A DNA stretch of 45,736 nucleotides from Ardenticatenia bacterium (GCA_030949995.1 JAUZRY010000080.1:1-45736), one strand, 5' to 3'; positions 28,280 to 41,189 are shown, counted from the stretch's first letter. Notes: generated by a model from the sequence alone, not told the origin. Translations and numbers: made by a program.

Positions 28280-29311
28280 ATGAGCACTCTAATCCGCGCC
28301 GGTGTTGTAGGCGCCACCGGGTACACCGGCTTCGAGTTGGTGCGCCTGTTGTGGTCCCATCCCCACGTGGAACTGGTCTTTGCGGTCTCCCGTAACGAGG
28401 CGGGCAAGTCCCTGGCCGATCTCTACGCCACTCCCCTCCACGTGCCCTTGGCCGCCATTGACGAGGCCGATGTGAGCGCCGTGGACGTGCTCTTCCTCTG
28501 CGTGCCTCACGGCGCCGCCCAAGACTGGGCCGTACAGGGGCTCGAGGCCAGCACCGTGGTGATCGACCTCTCCGCCGACCACCGCCTTCGTGACCCCGCA
28601 GCCTACCGCCACTGGTATGGCCATGACCACCAGGCCCCCTCCCTGTTGGATGAAGCTGTCTACGGCCTGACCGAGTGGGCCCGCGAAGCTCTCCCCGCCG
28701 CGCGCCTCATCGCCAATCCGGGCTGTTACCCCACGAGCATTCTGTTGGCCTTGGCCCCTCTGCTCCGCGCCGGCCTCCTCGACGGAGTCACCGTCATCGC
28801 TGACAGCAAGAGCGGCGTAAGCGGTGCCGGGCGCACGCCCAAGCTCTCCTCCCTCTTCGTGGAGGTCAACGAGAACCTGAAGCCCTACAACATCGGCCAT
28901 GTGCACCGCCACGTGGCTGAAATTGAGCAACTCTGTCAGCTCCTGAGTGATGGGCACCCCCCGGCCCACCTCATTTTCTCGCCCCACCTCCTGCCCGTGT
29001 CGCGGGGCATTTTGAGCACCATCTACGTTCCCTGGCCGGACGGGTGGCGTGAGGGCGAACTGCGAGCCCTCTACGCCGAAGCATATGCCAATGAGCCCTT
29101 CATCTGGCTGCTTCCGCCCGGACAGACCGCCACCTTAGCCCACACGGTCCACACCAACCGCTGTGCCATTAGCCTGCACCCCGTTCCGGACCAAGGCCAC
29201 CTTATCGTGGTCAGCACCATTGACAATTTGGTGAAGGGCGCGGCCGGCCAAGCCGTCCAGAACATGAACGTGCGCTTCGGGCTCGACGAGACCAGTGGCT
29301 TGGCGCCGTAA
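28280..29311 (+). CDS. argC: N-acetyl-gamma-glutamyl-phosphate reductase
   Basis: ArgC reduces N-acetylglutamyl phosphate to the semialdehyde with NADPH, step three of arginine synthesis. The Rossmann loop is GVVGATGYTGFELVRLL (residues ~8-24), the catalytic cysteine is in IANPGCYPTSILLAL, and a later histidine region is YNIGHVHRHVAEIEQL. Length is 343 residues, normal. GAGGAGGG stands 6 bases before the ATG. The reading frame stays open upstream through the leader, but that part lacks a ribosome site and contains the terminator, so it is not coding. A LysY role (with LysW carrier) is less likely, because no lysW is present. Confidence 0.95.
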   Translation: MSTLIRAGVVGATGYTGFELVRLLWSHPHVELVFAVSRNEAGKSLADLYATPLHVPLAAIDEADVSAVDVLFLCVPHGAAQDWAVQGLEASTVVIDLSADHRLRDPAAYRHWYGHDHQAPSLLDEAVYGLTEWAREALPAARLIANPGCYPTSILLALAPLLRAGLLDGVTVIADSKSGVSGAGRTPKLSSLFVEVNENLKPYNIGHVHRHVAEIEQLCQLLSDGHPPAHLIFSPHLLPVSRGILSTIYVPWPDGWREGELRALYAEAYANEPFIWLLPPGQTATLAHTVHTNRCAISLHPVPDQGHLIVVSTIDNLVKGAAGQAVQNMNVRFGLDETSGLAP

Positions 29312-29332
29312 CGCCATGGGGAGGGAGAAACC

Positions 29333-30091
29333 GTGCTGGTGATCAAGGTCAGCGGCAACGAGCTCGATAATGCCCACTTCTTGGAGGAACTGGCCAAGGT
29401 GATTGCCCACTTCCCCCGTTACCCTGTGGTGGTTCACGGGGGAGGCAAGGGCACCAGTGCCTTGGCCGCGCGCTTGGGCGTGCGCAGTCGCTTCGTGGAT
29501 GGCCTGCGAGTCACCGACGAGGAAACCCTCGATGTGGTCGTCATGGGATTAGTGGGCACGGCCAGCACTCGGTTGGTGCTCGCGTTGGTCAACGCTGGCG
29601 TGCCGGCCTTGGGCATGAGCGGCGTGGACGCCGGCCTTATCACGGTTGAGAAACTCGTCCACGCCGGCGGGGACTTGGGCTGGGTGGGCAAGCCGGTGGC
29701 GGTCAACGCCGGGCGGCTGGACGCCCTGCTGAACGCGGGCTTCGTGCCCTGCTTGGCCCCGGTTTCCCTTGGCGCCGACGGCCGGCTCTACAACGTGAAC
29801 GCCGATCACGTGGCCCAGGCCGTGGCCGCTGCCTTGGAGGCCGAGGCCCTCGTCTTCCTCACCAACGTGCCCGGCGTGCTGGCCGACGGCGAACTCTGCG
29901 CACAGCTTACCCCTGCAGAAGTGGAGCAACTCATCCAACAAGGCACGATTACAGATGGTATGATCCCCAAAGTGCGCTCCGCGTGCCGGGCTGTTGGGGC
30001 TGGCGTGCGGGTTGTGGTCATCACCGACTTGGCCGGACTGCGGGCGTGGGCCCGTGGCGAGCCGGCCGGTACCCGTGTCGTAGCCGAGTAG
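29333..30091 (+). CDS. argB: Acetylglutamate kinase
   Basis: ArgB phosphorylates N-acetylglutamate, step two of the pathway, and is often the arginine-inhibited step. The 252 residues show VVVHGGGKGTSALAARLG (phosphate-binding glycine loop), RVTDEETLDVVVMGLVG, YNVNADHVAQAVAAALEAEA and FLTNVPGVL, then TDGMIPKVRSACRAVGAGV. The N-terminal helix linked to arginine-sensitive hexameric enzymes is absent, so feedback inhibition of this form may be weak. The GTG at 29333 follows GGGAGG by 7 bases; the gene is 21 bases after argC. A LysZ-type activity on a carrier-bound substrate cannot be strictly excluded. Confidence 0.92.
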   Translation: MLVIKVSGNELDNAHFLEELAKVIAHFPRYPVVVHGGGKGTSALAARLGVRSRFVDGLRVTDEETLDVVVMGLVGTASTRLVLALVNAGVPALGMSGVDAGLITVEKLVHAGGDLGWVGKPVAVNAGRLDALLNAGFVPCLAPVSLGADGRLYNVNADHVAQAVAAALEAEALVFLTNVPGVLADGELCAQLTPAEVEQLIQQGTITDGMIPKVRSACRAVGAGVRVVVITDLAGLRAWARGEPAGTRVVAE

Positions 30092-30120
30092 TGGCCAACC
30101 ATCAAGACGAGGAGGAGCAC

Positions 30121-31347
30121 ATGTTGGCGATCCCTTCCCAGAACGTGATCGAGCTGGAGGCCCAATACATTGCCCCCACTTATCGGCGCCCTCCCATTGT
30201 CTTCGAACGCGGGGAAGGCGTCTGGTTGTACGACACCGAAGGCAACACGTACTTGGACTTCGTGGCCGGCATTGCCGTGAATGCCCTGGGCTACGGTCAC
30301 CCCGAGATGCTCACTACCTTGGAGGCCCAAGCCCGCCAGCTCATTCACGTGAGCAACCTCTACCACACAGCTCCCCACGTGCTCCTGGCACGCGACCTGT
30401 GTGAGTCCAGCTTTGCCGACCGCGTCTTCTTCTGTAACAGCGGCACCGAAGCTAACGAGGGAGCCCTCAAGTTCGCCCGCAAGTGGGCCCGGCTCGTTTC
30501 GGGCAACGACGACAAGTACGAGATCGTGGCCTTCTCCCGCGCCTTTCACGGCCGGTCCATGGGCGCGCTGGCCGTCACGGCGAACGAGGCCTACCGCAAA
30601 TCCTTCGAGCCCCTCGTCCCGGGCGTGCGGTGGGCCACCTTCAACGACTTGGAGAGTGCCCGCCAGGTCATCGGCCCCCGCACGGCTGCCGTCATTGTGG
30701 AGCCGATTCAGGGGGAGGGGGGTATCTTCCCGGCCACCCACGAGTTCTTAACGGGGCTGCGCGCTCTCTGTGATCAGCACGGCGCGGCCCTTATCTTCGA
30801 CGAAGTCCAGTGCGGCTTAGGGCGCACGGGCACCCTCTGGGCCTACGAGCAGTACGGTGTCGCCCCCGACATCATGGCACTGGCCAAGCCACTTGGGGGC
30901 GGGTTGCCTATCGGCGCTGTCCTGATGACGGAGGCAATTGCCTCTGTTCTGGCCCCTGGTGATCACGGCAGCACCTTTGCCGCCAGCCCCCTGGTTACGG
31001 CCGTGGCCCACACCGTCTTTCGCACCATCCGCCAGCCCGAGTTCCTCGACCACGTGCGCCGTGTGGGCACATACTTGGGAGAGCGGCTGCACGGATTGTC
31101 CCGTCGCTTTCCCGACCTGGTACGCGAGGTGCGCGGACGGGGCCTCATGTGGGGGCTCGAACTGACGGAGGGCCACCAGCCCGCCGACGTGGTCCAAGCT
31201 GGCTACGCGCACGGCCTCATCGTGGCCCCCACCGGCCACAACACTGTGCGCCTCATCCCTCCGCTGATTGTACAGGAGGAACATGTGGACATGGCCGTCT
31301 CCACCTTGGAGGCGATCTTCGATCACTTGGGCCGGACCTCCGGCTGA
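30121..31347 (+). CDS. argD: Acetylornithine aminotransferase
   Basis: A class III PLP aminotransferase that converts N-acetylglutamate semialdehyde to N-acetylornithine. The 408 residues include LDFVAGIAVNALGYGHPEML, FFCNSGTEANEGALKFARKW, AFHGRSMGALAVT, VEPIQGEGGI, LIFDEVQCGLGRTGTLWAYE and MALAKPLGGGLPIGAVL with the PLP lysine. GAGGAGGAG precedes ATG 30121 by 4-5 bases; it is 29 bases after argB. No frame break is seen. The same family can use succinyl-diaminopimelate or other omega-amino acids, but the location argues for the arginine reaction. Confidence 0.95.
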   Translation: MLAIPSQNVIELEAQYIAPTYRRPPIVFERGEGVWLYDTEGNTYLDFVAGIAVNALGYGHPEMLTTLEAQARQLIHVSNLYHTAPHVLLARDLCESSFADRVFFCNSGTEANEGALKFARKWARLVSGNDDKYEIVAFSRAFHGRSMGALAVTANEAYRKSFEPLVPGVRWATFNDLESARQVIGPRTAAVIVEPIQGEGGIFPATHEFLTGLRALCDQHGAALIFDEVQCGLGRTGTLWAYEQYGVAPDIMALAKPLGGGLPIGAVLMTEAIASVLAPGDHGSTFAASPLVTAVAHTVFRTIRQPEFLDHVRRVGTYLGERLHGLSRRFPDLVREVRGRGLMWGLELTEGHQPADVVQAGYAHGLIVAPTGHNTVRLIPPLIVQEEHVDMAVSTLEAIFDHLGRTSG

Positions 31348-31377
31348 GCGTATCTGGGTTGAAGAAAGGAGGGCACC

Positions 31378-31926
31378 ATGATCACCGTTCGGAAAGCTCG
31401 CTTGGGCGACGCGGAGGAGATCGCCCGTTTGGTCAACCACTTCGCCGCCCAAGGTCTCATGTTGCCCAAGAACATCCTGGACGTGTACGAGCACATCCGG
31501 GAGTACGTCGTGGCTGAGGACGAGGGCGGGCGCGTCGTGGGGTGCGGCGCCCTGCGCCTGATGTGGCACGACTTGGGCGAAATTCGCTCCCTGGCTGTTG
31601 CCGAAGAAGCCCAAGGGCGGGGCGTGGGGCGCCGCATCGTCGAGAAGTTGCTCGAGGAGGCCCACGAGCTGGAGCTGGCCCGCGTCTTCGCGCTCACCTA
31701 TCAGGTGCCCTTCTTCGAGAGACTGGGCTTCCGCGTCGTGCCCAAGGCGATCTTTCCCCAGAAGGTGTGGCTGGACTGTCAACTGTGTCCCAAGCGCCAC
31801 TGTTGTGATGAGACCGCCATGATCCTGATCTTGGACGAACAGCGGGCTGCCCAAGCTGCTCAGGAGTGGACTGAGTTGCCCTTCGAGGGCGTAGGGCCCG
31901 GCGACAGGGCGGAGGCGGCCGCATGA
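31378..31926 (+). CDS. argA: GNAT-type N-acetylglutamate synthase
   Basis: A stand-alone acetyltransferase of 182 residues that acetylates glutamate to start arginine synthesis. It has MITVRKARLGDAEEIARLVN, the acetyl-CoA loop AQGRGVGRRIVEKLLEEAHE, FFERLGFRVVPKAIFPQKVW and a cysteine-rich CQLCPKRHCCDE, which is typical of this short NAGS group without the amino-acid-kinase domain. GAAAGGAGG is upstream. The window also has argJ, which can supply acetylglutamate by recycling, so ArgA here would be anaplerotic. Its stop overlaps the next gene (ATGA). Confidence 0.88.
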   Translation: MITVRKARLGDAEEIARLVNHFAAQGLMLPKNILDVYEHIREYVVAEDEGGRVVGCGALRLMWHDLGEIRSLAVAEEAQGRGVGRRIVEKLLEEAHELELARVFALTYQVPFFERLGFRVVPKAIFPQKVWLDCQLCPKRHCCDETAMILILDEQRAAQAAQEWTELPFEGVGPGDRAEAAA

Positions 31927-32735
31927 GGGAAGAGCCGTTTGCGCAACAACTTGCCCGGGCGCGAGCGTTGGCCGAGCGTGCCTCCCTTCTCGGCGACCCT
32001 TCCGTGCTGGAAGTGTTGCGCGAGACCCGCCGTGCCGCGCCCACCTCCCGCGATGAGGCCCAGGTGCTGCTGGTGGAGGCCCACTGGCTGGCTCGAGCCG
32101 GTCGGGAGGCTGAAGCCCAAGTGGCGCTGGACACGGCCCAAGGTGTTGCCGCCGGTGAGGCTGACATCATGGCCGATGTGGCCGCCCTGCGAGCTCATCT
32201 TTTGGCCAGACGGGGCAAGCTGCTGGCTGCCCACGAACATGCCCACCAGGCTCTTCAGTTCAACCCAGCCCACGTGGAAGCGCGCCTCGTGCTCGCCCAC
32301 GTCGCCTTTCGGCTCAACGAACCCCGGCGCGCTGTGGCCCTCTACCGTGAAGTCATCCCCCTCCTTCCGGCCGAGGAACGACCTGCCGCCCACCTCGCGT
32401 TGGCGGAGGGCTATCGCCGCATGGGGCTGCCGGCTTTGGCCCGCCTGCACGCCCGGGCTGCGCTCGTGGGCAACCTCTCACTCGCCCAGCGCTGGCAGGC
32501 GATCTTCCTGCGACTGACGAGCGTTCACCGGCCCGTCGGCGCGGCACTGCTGCTGGCCGTGGTCGCGTGGCTCGTGGCCGCGTGGCTTGGCAGCGTGACA
32601 TGGCCCACAGCACTCTTCGTGGCCTTGGGAGCCGTGGGGACGACCCTGGCTGTGGTCTGGCTGAACACGCCAGCCCCATCGTCCAACGAGGAAGAGCCGG
32701 CGGCCGGCCGCCGCGCTCACTTGCCACCACACTGA
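31923..32735 (+). CDS. TPR-like protein with two C-terminal membrane helices
   Basis: The 270 residues are largely helical pairs: EAQVLLVEAHWLARAGREAE, ALRAHLLARRGKLLAAHEHA, HVEARLVLAHVAFRLNEPRR and HLALAEGYRRMGLPALARLH have the spacing and residues of tetratricopeptide repeats. Two membrane segments follow, AALLLAVVAWLVAAWLGSV and ALFVALGAVGTTLAVVWL, ending in a charged tail. ATG 31923 overlaps the argA stop, so it is coupled to the arginine operon. No function is known. A membrane-tethered scaffold for neighbouring enzymes is one idea, but nothing in the sequence proves it. Confidence 0.65.
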   Translation: MREEPFAQQLARARALAERASLLGDPSVLEVLRETRRAAPTSRDEAQVLLVEAHWLARAGREAEAQVALDTAQGVAAGEADIMADVAALRAHLLARRGKLLAAHEHAHQALQFNPAHVEARLVLAHVAFRLNEPRRAVALYREVIPLLPAEERPAAHLALAEGYRRMGLPALARLHARAALVGNLSLAQRWQAIFLRLTSVHRPVGAALLLAVVAWLVAAWLGSVTWPTALFVALGAVGTTLAVVWLNTPAPSSNEEEPAAGRRAHLPPH

Positions 32736-32780
32736 ATTGTGCTAAGGTACGCGCTCACAAGGGAGCAACGCGCAGAGCAT

Positions 32781-32818
32781 GGCCGCTTCGCCCGCCAAGG
32801 AGCACGAGGCGGCCTTTT
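32781..32818 (+). terminator. Candidate intrinsic terminator or attenuator before carA
   Basis: A 10-bp stem (GGCCGCTTCG with CGAGGCGGCC, one T-G pair) encloses a 14-base loop and is followed by TTTT. It sits in the 142-base gap between the TPR gene and carA, inside an otherwise continuous operon. It may therefore lower or regulate expression of the carA-argJ half. A weak promoter-like pair (TTGCCA, 16 bases, TAAGGT) precedes it. Confidence 0.5.
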
Positions 32819-32877
32819 GTAGACCTCGGCGGGGTTCCCCAGTTCGGCGCCGCACAGCGCAAGAGTAGGAGGGACTC

Positions 32878-34067
32878 ATGTGGCCACACGAGGCACCCAG
32901 GGCCCGTCTGGCCCTGGAGGACGGCGCATCTGGCACGGGCGTGCCTTTGGCGCACTCGGCACGCGGCCAGGCGAAGTGGTCTTCAACACCAGCATGACCG
33001 GCTACCAGGAAATCCTCACTGACCCCAGCTACGCCGGCCAAATCGTGGTCATGACCGCCACCCAGATCGGCAACACCGGCACCAACCCTGAGGACAACGA
33101 GGCACGCCGTGCCTTTCTGAGTGGCTTCGTGGTTCGGGCACTCAGCACGCGCATCTCCAACTGGCGGGCGACGCTCGACCTGCACACGTGGCTTGCCCAC
33201 CACGGAGTGGTCGGCATCAGCGAGGTGGACACTCGCGCCATCACCCGCCGCCTTCGGACGCACGGAAGCCTCAAGGGCATCATCTCCACCGACGAACACC
33301 TCTCCGACGAGGAGCTCGTGGCCCGGGCGCAGGCGTGGCCCGGCCTGGACGGGGTGGACTTGGTCCAGACAGTTACGTGTGAGGAATCCTACCACTGGCC
33401 CGAGCCCACGTCGCCTGAGTGGGAGTTCCGCCAGTGGCAACCCACACACCCCCACCGCACACGCGAGCCTCTGCCCCTCCAATTTCACGTGGTGGCCTAT
33501 GACTTCGGTATCAAGCACAACATTCTGCGCCGGCTGGTTAGCCACGGGTGCCGCGTGACTGTAGTCCCGGCCCACACCACGGCCGACGAGGTGCTGGCCC
33601 TGGCTCCTGACGGCGTCTTGCTGAGCAATGGTCCGGGTGATCCGGCCGCCATCCCCTACGCCGTAGAGGCCACCCGCCGCCTGCTGGGACGTGTGCCTAT
33701 TTTCGGCATTTGCCTGGGCCACCAGATTCTGGGGCAAGCCTTCGGCGGGCGCACCTATCGGCTCAAGTTCGGCCACCACGGGGGCAATCAGCCGGTCAAA
33801 CACCTTCCAACTGGCCGAGTGGAGATCAGCGCCCACAACCACAACTTCGCCGTGGACCCCGACACGTTGCCGCCCGACGTAGAAGTCACCCACGTCAACC
33901 TGAACGACGGCTGTTGTGAGGGGTTCCGCCACAGACACCTGCCGGCCATCAGCGTGCAGTACCACCCGGAGGCCGGGCCTGGCCCCCATGACGCTGACCC
34001 CCTGTTCGCCGAATTCATCGAGATGATGCGGACGTTCGCCCGAGACGCCAAGAGCCACGGGGAATAG
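32878..34067 (+). CDS. carA: Carbamoyl-phosphate synthase small (glutaminase) subunit; one frameshift
   Basis: CarA hydrolyses glutamine and passes ammonia to CarB. The start is ATG 32878 after AGGAGGG, giving [16 protein letters not shown]. One base is missing near 32923, after which the frame continues [40 protein letters not shown] and [14 protein letters not shown]. The glutamine amidotransferase half has [35 protein letters not shown] with the nucleophilic cysteine, and [15 protein letters not shown] with the catalytic histidine. About 396 residues. It lies within the arginine cluster, but its product also feeds pyrimidines. The break is a -1 and probably an error. Confidence 0.94.
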
Positions 34068-34069
34068 CG

Positions 34070-35209
34070 ATGGTGGACCCCTTCTGCCCTCCCGAGGCAC
34101 TCTGGCGTCGCCTCTGCTCGGCCCTCGGCGAGCAGGTGGACCCGCGTGTGCAGGATGCCTACACGTTGGCCGTGCAGGCTCACGCCGGCCAACAGCGTGC
34201 CGAGGGAACGCCCTACATCGTACACCCCCTGCGCGTGGCCCTGATCTTGGCCGAGGAGCGCGGCCTGCACAGCAGTGACGTGCTGGCAGCAGCCCTCCTC
34301 CACGATGTGCTGGAGGACAGCGCCGTGACGACCGACGAGGTGACCCGGTGCGCCGGCACGCAGGTGGCCGCGTGGGTGCAGGCCTTGACAAAGCTCCCAG
34401 CCACAGGAGCACACAGGGCGGCCCGGGACGCCGCTACTTCCGCGCCCTCCTCAGCGCGCCCGAGCAGGCCCGCCTGGTTAAGTTGGCCGACCGGCTCGAC
34501 AACCTGCGCTTTCTGCACTTGCGACACGATCCCGACCAGTGCCGCGCCTACCGGGAGGAGACACGCCAATGGCTCCTCCCCCTGGCCGAGCGCACGGACA
34601 CGTGGTTCGCCCGTCAGTTGGCCGCCTTCGTCGACCAGGTGTTGATGCCCTGGGAGGTGCTGGGAAGCCGTGTGCTTCTCAAAGCTCCACCTTGGCTCAG
34701 CGTCCACGCCGAGCAGGTGCAAGTCAACCCTGCCGCGCTGCCGGTGGATCCCTTCTACCGGATCACCATGCCCGAGTACGTAGTCATCGTGCCCCGCTTG
34801 CCCGACGGCCGCTTTCTCGTGCTCAGGGGATACAAGCACGGTCCGCGCCGCATCGTCTACCACGTGCCGGCGGGATACGTGGAGCCCGGCGAGACGCCCA
34901 TCGCAGCCGCCCGCCGTGAGCTGATCGGAGGAAACCGGACACACGGCCACCCAATGGCACCTTTTGGGCCACTTCGTGGTGGACGGCAACCGGGAAGCGG
35001 GATACGCCCACCTGTTCTTGGCCCAAGACGTGGTGCCGGCCCACACTTCTCTTGCCAACGACGACCTGGAACAGCATGAGATCCTCATCATGAGTGCCGA
35101 GGAAATTCGGCCCTTCGTGACCGACGGGTTGCTGGCCAGCCTGAGCATGGCGGCGGCCTTGGGGCTGGCCATGTGGTTTCTCGTCGGCGAGGAGCCCACT
35201 GCCACTTGA
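34070..35209 (+). CDS. Fusion of MESH1/SpoT-type HD hydrolase and ADP-ribose-pyrophosphatase-type Nudix; two frameshifts
   Basis: Residues ~25-185 form a (p)ppGpp-hydrolase-like HD domain with all metal and catalytic residues: H38 in AVQAHAGQQRAEGTPY, H52 in IVHPLRVA, H78-D79 in LLHDVLEDS and KLADRLDNLRFL. Residues ~220-375 are a Nudix domain resembling ADP-ribose pyrophosphatase: FYRITMPEYVVIVPRLPDGR, FLVLRGYKHGPRRIVYHVPA and the box GYVEPGETPIAAARRELIEE. The second half of the HD domain and the first half of the Nudix domain are in one uninterrupted frame, so the fusion is real. Frame breaks occur near 34429 (-1; restored text ARDRRYFRALLSAPEQ) and at 34927-34928 (+1; restored ELIEETGHTATQWHLLG). 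It starts 2 bases after carA and is followed by carB. Probable nucleotide (alarmone, NADPH or ADP-ribose) hydrolase; substrates unproven. Confidence 0.85.
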
Positions 35210-35266
35210 CCCAAAGACACGCTCATACTATCTTCATTGACGACGCTCGGAGGGAAAGGGAGCACC

Positions 35267-38609
<3,343 letters not shown>

Positions 38610-38634
<25 letters not shown>

Positions 38635-39882
38635 GCAAAGTGGTATTGGCCTACTCCGGCGGCTTGGACACGAGCGTGATCGTGCCCTGGCTTAAGGAGA
38701 CGTTTGACTGCGAGGTGATCTGCTTCTGCGCGGACTTGGGCCAGGAAGAGGAGTTGGAAGGGTTGCGCGAGAAGGCCTTGGCCAGCGGGGCCAGCAAAAT
38801 CTAGATTGAGGACTTGCGCGAGGAGTTCATCACCCAATACCTCTTCCCCATGATGCAGGCCGGCGCCATCTACGAGCGCAAGTACCTGTTGGGCACCTCG
38901 GCCGCCCGCCCCCTCATCGCCAAGCGACAGGTGGAGATCGCCGAGCTGGAAGGGGCCGACGCCGTGGCCCACGGTGCCACCGGCAAGGGCAATGACCAAG
39001 TGCGTTTCGAGTTGACGTACATGGCCCTCAACCCCAAACTGCGCGTCATTGCCCCATGGCGTGATCCCCGCTGGACCATCCGAAGCCGCGAGGACGCCCT
39101 GGCCTATGCCCGCGAGCGGGGCATCCCCGTCCCCCACACCGAGAAGAGCATCTACAGCCGTGACCGCAACATCTGGCACCTGAGCCACGAGGGTGGTCCC
39201 CTGGAGGACCCCTGGAGTGAGCCGGATGAGGAGATGTATCAACTCACCGTTGCCCCAGAAGAGGCACCTGATGAGCCAGAGTACATCGAACTCGACTTTG
39301 TCCAAGGCGTGCCCAAAAAGCTCAACGGACGCGCCCGGGGGCCCGTGGAGCTCCTCAGGGAGCTGAACCAGCTCGGCTGGCGCCACGGCATTGGGCGGGC
39401 GGATGTCGTGGAGAACCGGCTGGTGGGCATGAAGTCCCGCGGCGTCTACGAGACCGGGGGGCACGATCCTCTACGCCGCCCACCGCGAAGTGGAATCGCT
39501 CACCTTGGACCGGGAAACCATGCACTTCAAGGACATGATCGCCGTCAAGTACGCTGACTTGGTCTACAACGGCCAGTGGTTCACGCCTCTCCGGGAAGCC
39601 CTCGACGCCTTTGTGCGCGTGACCCAGGAGCATGTCACCGGCACGGTACGGCTTAAGCTCTACAAGGGCAATGTCATTGTGGCCGGCCGCAAAGCGCCGC
39701 GCAGCCTCTACCGCGAGGACTACGCCTCCTTCGGCAAGATGGACGTGTACGACCAGACCGACGCCACAGGGTTCATCAACCTCTTCGGCCTGCCCATGAA
39801 GGTCGAAGCCCTGGTGGACATGGAAGGTGGCGCGCCCAACAAGTGGCGTTCGCCTGATTACAGCACGTTCAAACGGGATTAG
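38610..39882 (+). CDS. argG: Argininosuccinate synthase; in-frame amber codon and one frameshift
   Basis: ArgG joins citrulline and aspartate using ATP. The start [20 protein letters not shown] contains the PP-loop AYSGGLDTS. After GASKI a TAG (38802-38804) stands where the family has tyrosine (usual text K-V/I-Y-V/I-EDLR), and [20 protein letters not shown] follows in the same frame. Further signatures are [56 protein letters not shown] and [20 protein letters not shown]. At a G6 run (39456-39461) one base removed gives [20 protein letters not shown]. Length is about 420 residues. A single base change (TAC to TAG, creating TCTAGA) explains the stop. Since TAG is used as a normal terminator by other genes here, recoding is unlikely. 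Confidence 0.93.
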
Positions 39883-39886
39883 GCCC

Positions 39887-41092
39887 ATGGTCCGTTTCGT
39901 CACCGACGTGCCTGGCTTTCGGGCAGCCGGCGTCCACGCCGGCCTCAAACCCCACGGCGCCTTGGACGTGGCCTTGGTCGTGAGCGAGAGGCCGTGCGTG
40001 GCCGCGGCCACCTTCACGCAGAACGTGGTCAAGGCCGCGCCTGTGCTCTACGACCAGGCCCTGTTGGCCGGCAACCGCACGGCGATCTGGGCGGTGGTGA
40101 TCAACAGCAAGAACGCCAACGCGGTGACCGGTCCCCAAGGGCTGCGTGACGCCGAACGCATGGCTGAGCTCACGGCCGAAGTGTTGGCCTTGCCCCCTGG
40201 CGCCGGTGTCTTCGTCATGAGCACCGGCGTGATCGGCGTGCCCCTGCCAATGAACAAGGTTGAGCGGGGCATTCGCTTGGCTGCCCAATCGCTCTCGCCC
40301 AACGGAGGTGCTGACGCTGCACGGGCCATCATGACCACGGACACGCGCCCCAAACATGCCGGCCTGACCGTGGACGTGGCTGGCGCCCGGGTGACGGTGG
40401 CGGGCATGGGCAAGGGAGCGGGGATGATTCACCCCGACATGGCCACCATGTTGGCCGTTATCACCACCGATGTGGCTATTACCCCACAAGCACTCGACGT
40501 GGCCCTCCGCTACGCCGTGGAACGCTCCTTCAACTGCATTACTGTGGACGGCGACACCAGCACCAATGACACGTGCCTGGTATTGGCCAACGGGCTGGCC
40601 GGACACGAACCGATTCAGCAAGCCGGGGGGCACGCGTTCATCACCTTTCGGGACGCGCTGACCGCCGTCTGTCAGGATTTGGCCCGCCAGATTGCCTTTG
40701 ACGGCGAAGGGGCCACCAAGCGGGTGACGATTACCGTCTCCAACGCCGGCAGCTTTGAGGCCGCACGACAGGTGGGGCGCACCATCGCCACCTCTCCCCT
40801 GGTGAAGACAGCCCTCTTCGGGAACGATGCCAACTGGGGACGTGTGTTGGCCGCGGCCGGCCGAGCAGGGGTCTCCTTCGACCCAACACGAACCACCCTC
40901 TGGTTCGGGGAGCTTCAGGTGTTGCACCGCGGCCTGCCCGTGCCCTTTGACGAACGCCGTGCCCTGGACATTCTCTCTCGGCCGGACATCTCCATCACCC
41001 TGGACTTGGGAGGGCCCCCCGGGCAAGCCACAGTCTGGACGTGTGATCTCTCCCACGAGTACGTGACCATTAACGCCGAATACCGCACGTAA
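39887..41092 (+). CDS. argJ: Glutamate N-acetyltransferase / ornithine acetyltransferase
   Basis: ArgJ transfers the acetyl group from N-acetylornithine to glutamate, making the cyclic arginine pathway. The proenzyme cuts itself before a threonine in the motif GMIHPDMATMLAVITTDV; the usual KGAGMI lead-in is present. Other signatures are TQNVVKAAPVLYDQAL, INSKNANAVTGPQG, STGVIGVPLPMNKVERGI, DGDTSTNDTCLVLANG and FGNDANWGRVLAAAGRAG. At 401 residues it has normal length and no frame break. The ATG at 39887 is 4 bases after the argG stop. Whether it is mono- or bifunctional (using acetyl-CoA as well) cannot be told; the presence of argA suggests it need not be bifunctional. Confidence 0.95.
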   Translation: MVRFVTDVPGFRAAGVHAGLKPHGALDVALVVSERPCVAAATFTQNVVKAAPVLYDQALLAGNRTAIWAVVINSKNANAVTGPQGLRDAERMAELTAEVLALPPGAGVFVMSTGVIGVPLPMNKVERGIRLAAQSLSPNGGADAARAIMTTDTRPKHAGLTVDVAGARVTVAGMGKGAGMIHPDMATMLAVITTDVAITPQALDVALRYAVERSFNCITVDGDTSTNDTCLVLANGLAGHEPIQQAGGHAFITFRDALTAVCQDLARQIAFDGEGATKRVTITVSNAGSFEAARQVGRTIATSPLVKTALFGNDANWGRVLAAAGRAGVSFDPTRTTLWFGELQVLHRGLPVPFDERRALDILSRPDISITLDLGGPPGQATVWTCDLSHEYVTINAEYRT

Positions 41093-41189
41093 GACCTCTG
41101 ATCGTGGGCATTGTCGGGGGCGGCCACGTTTAGGTCGGCTTTCAACGGAATAGGTCCCTGATCGGGAGACCAACGTGGAGTGAGCCGTC

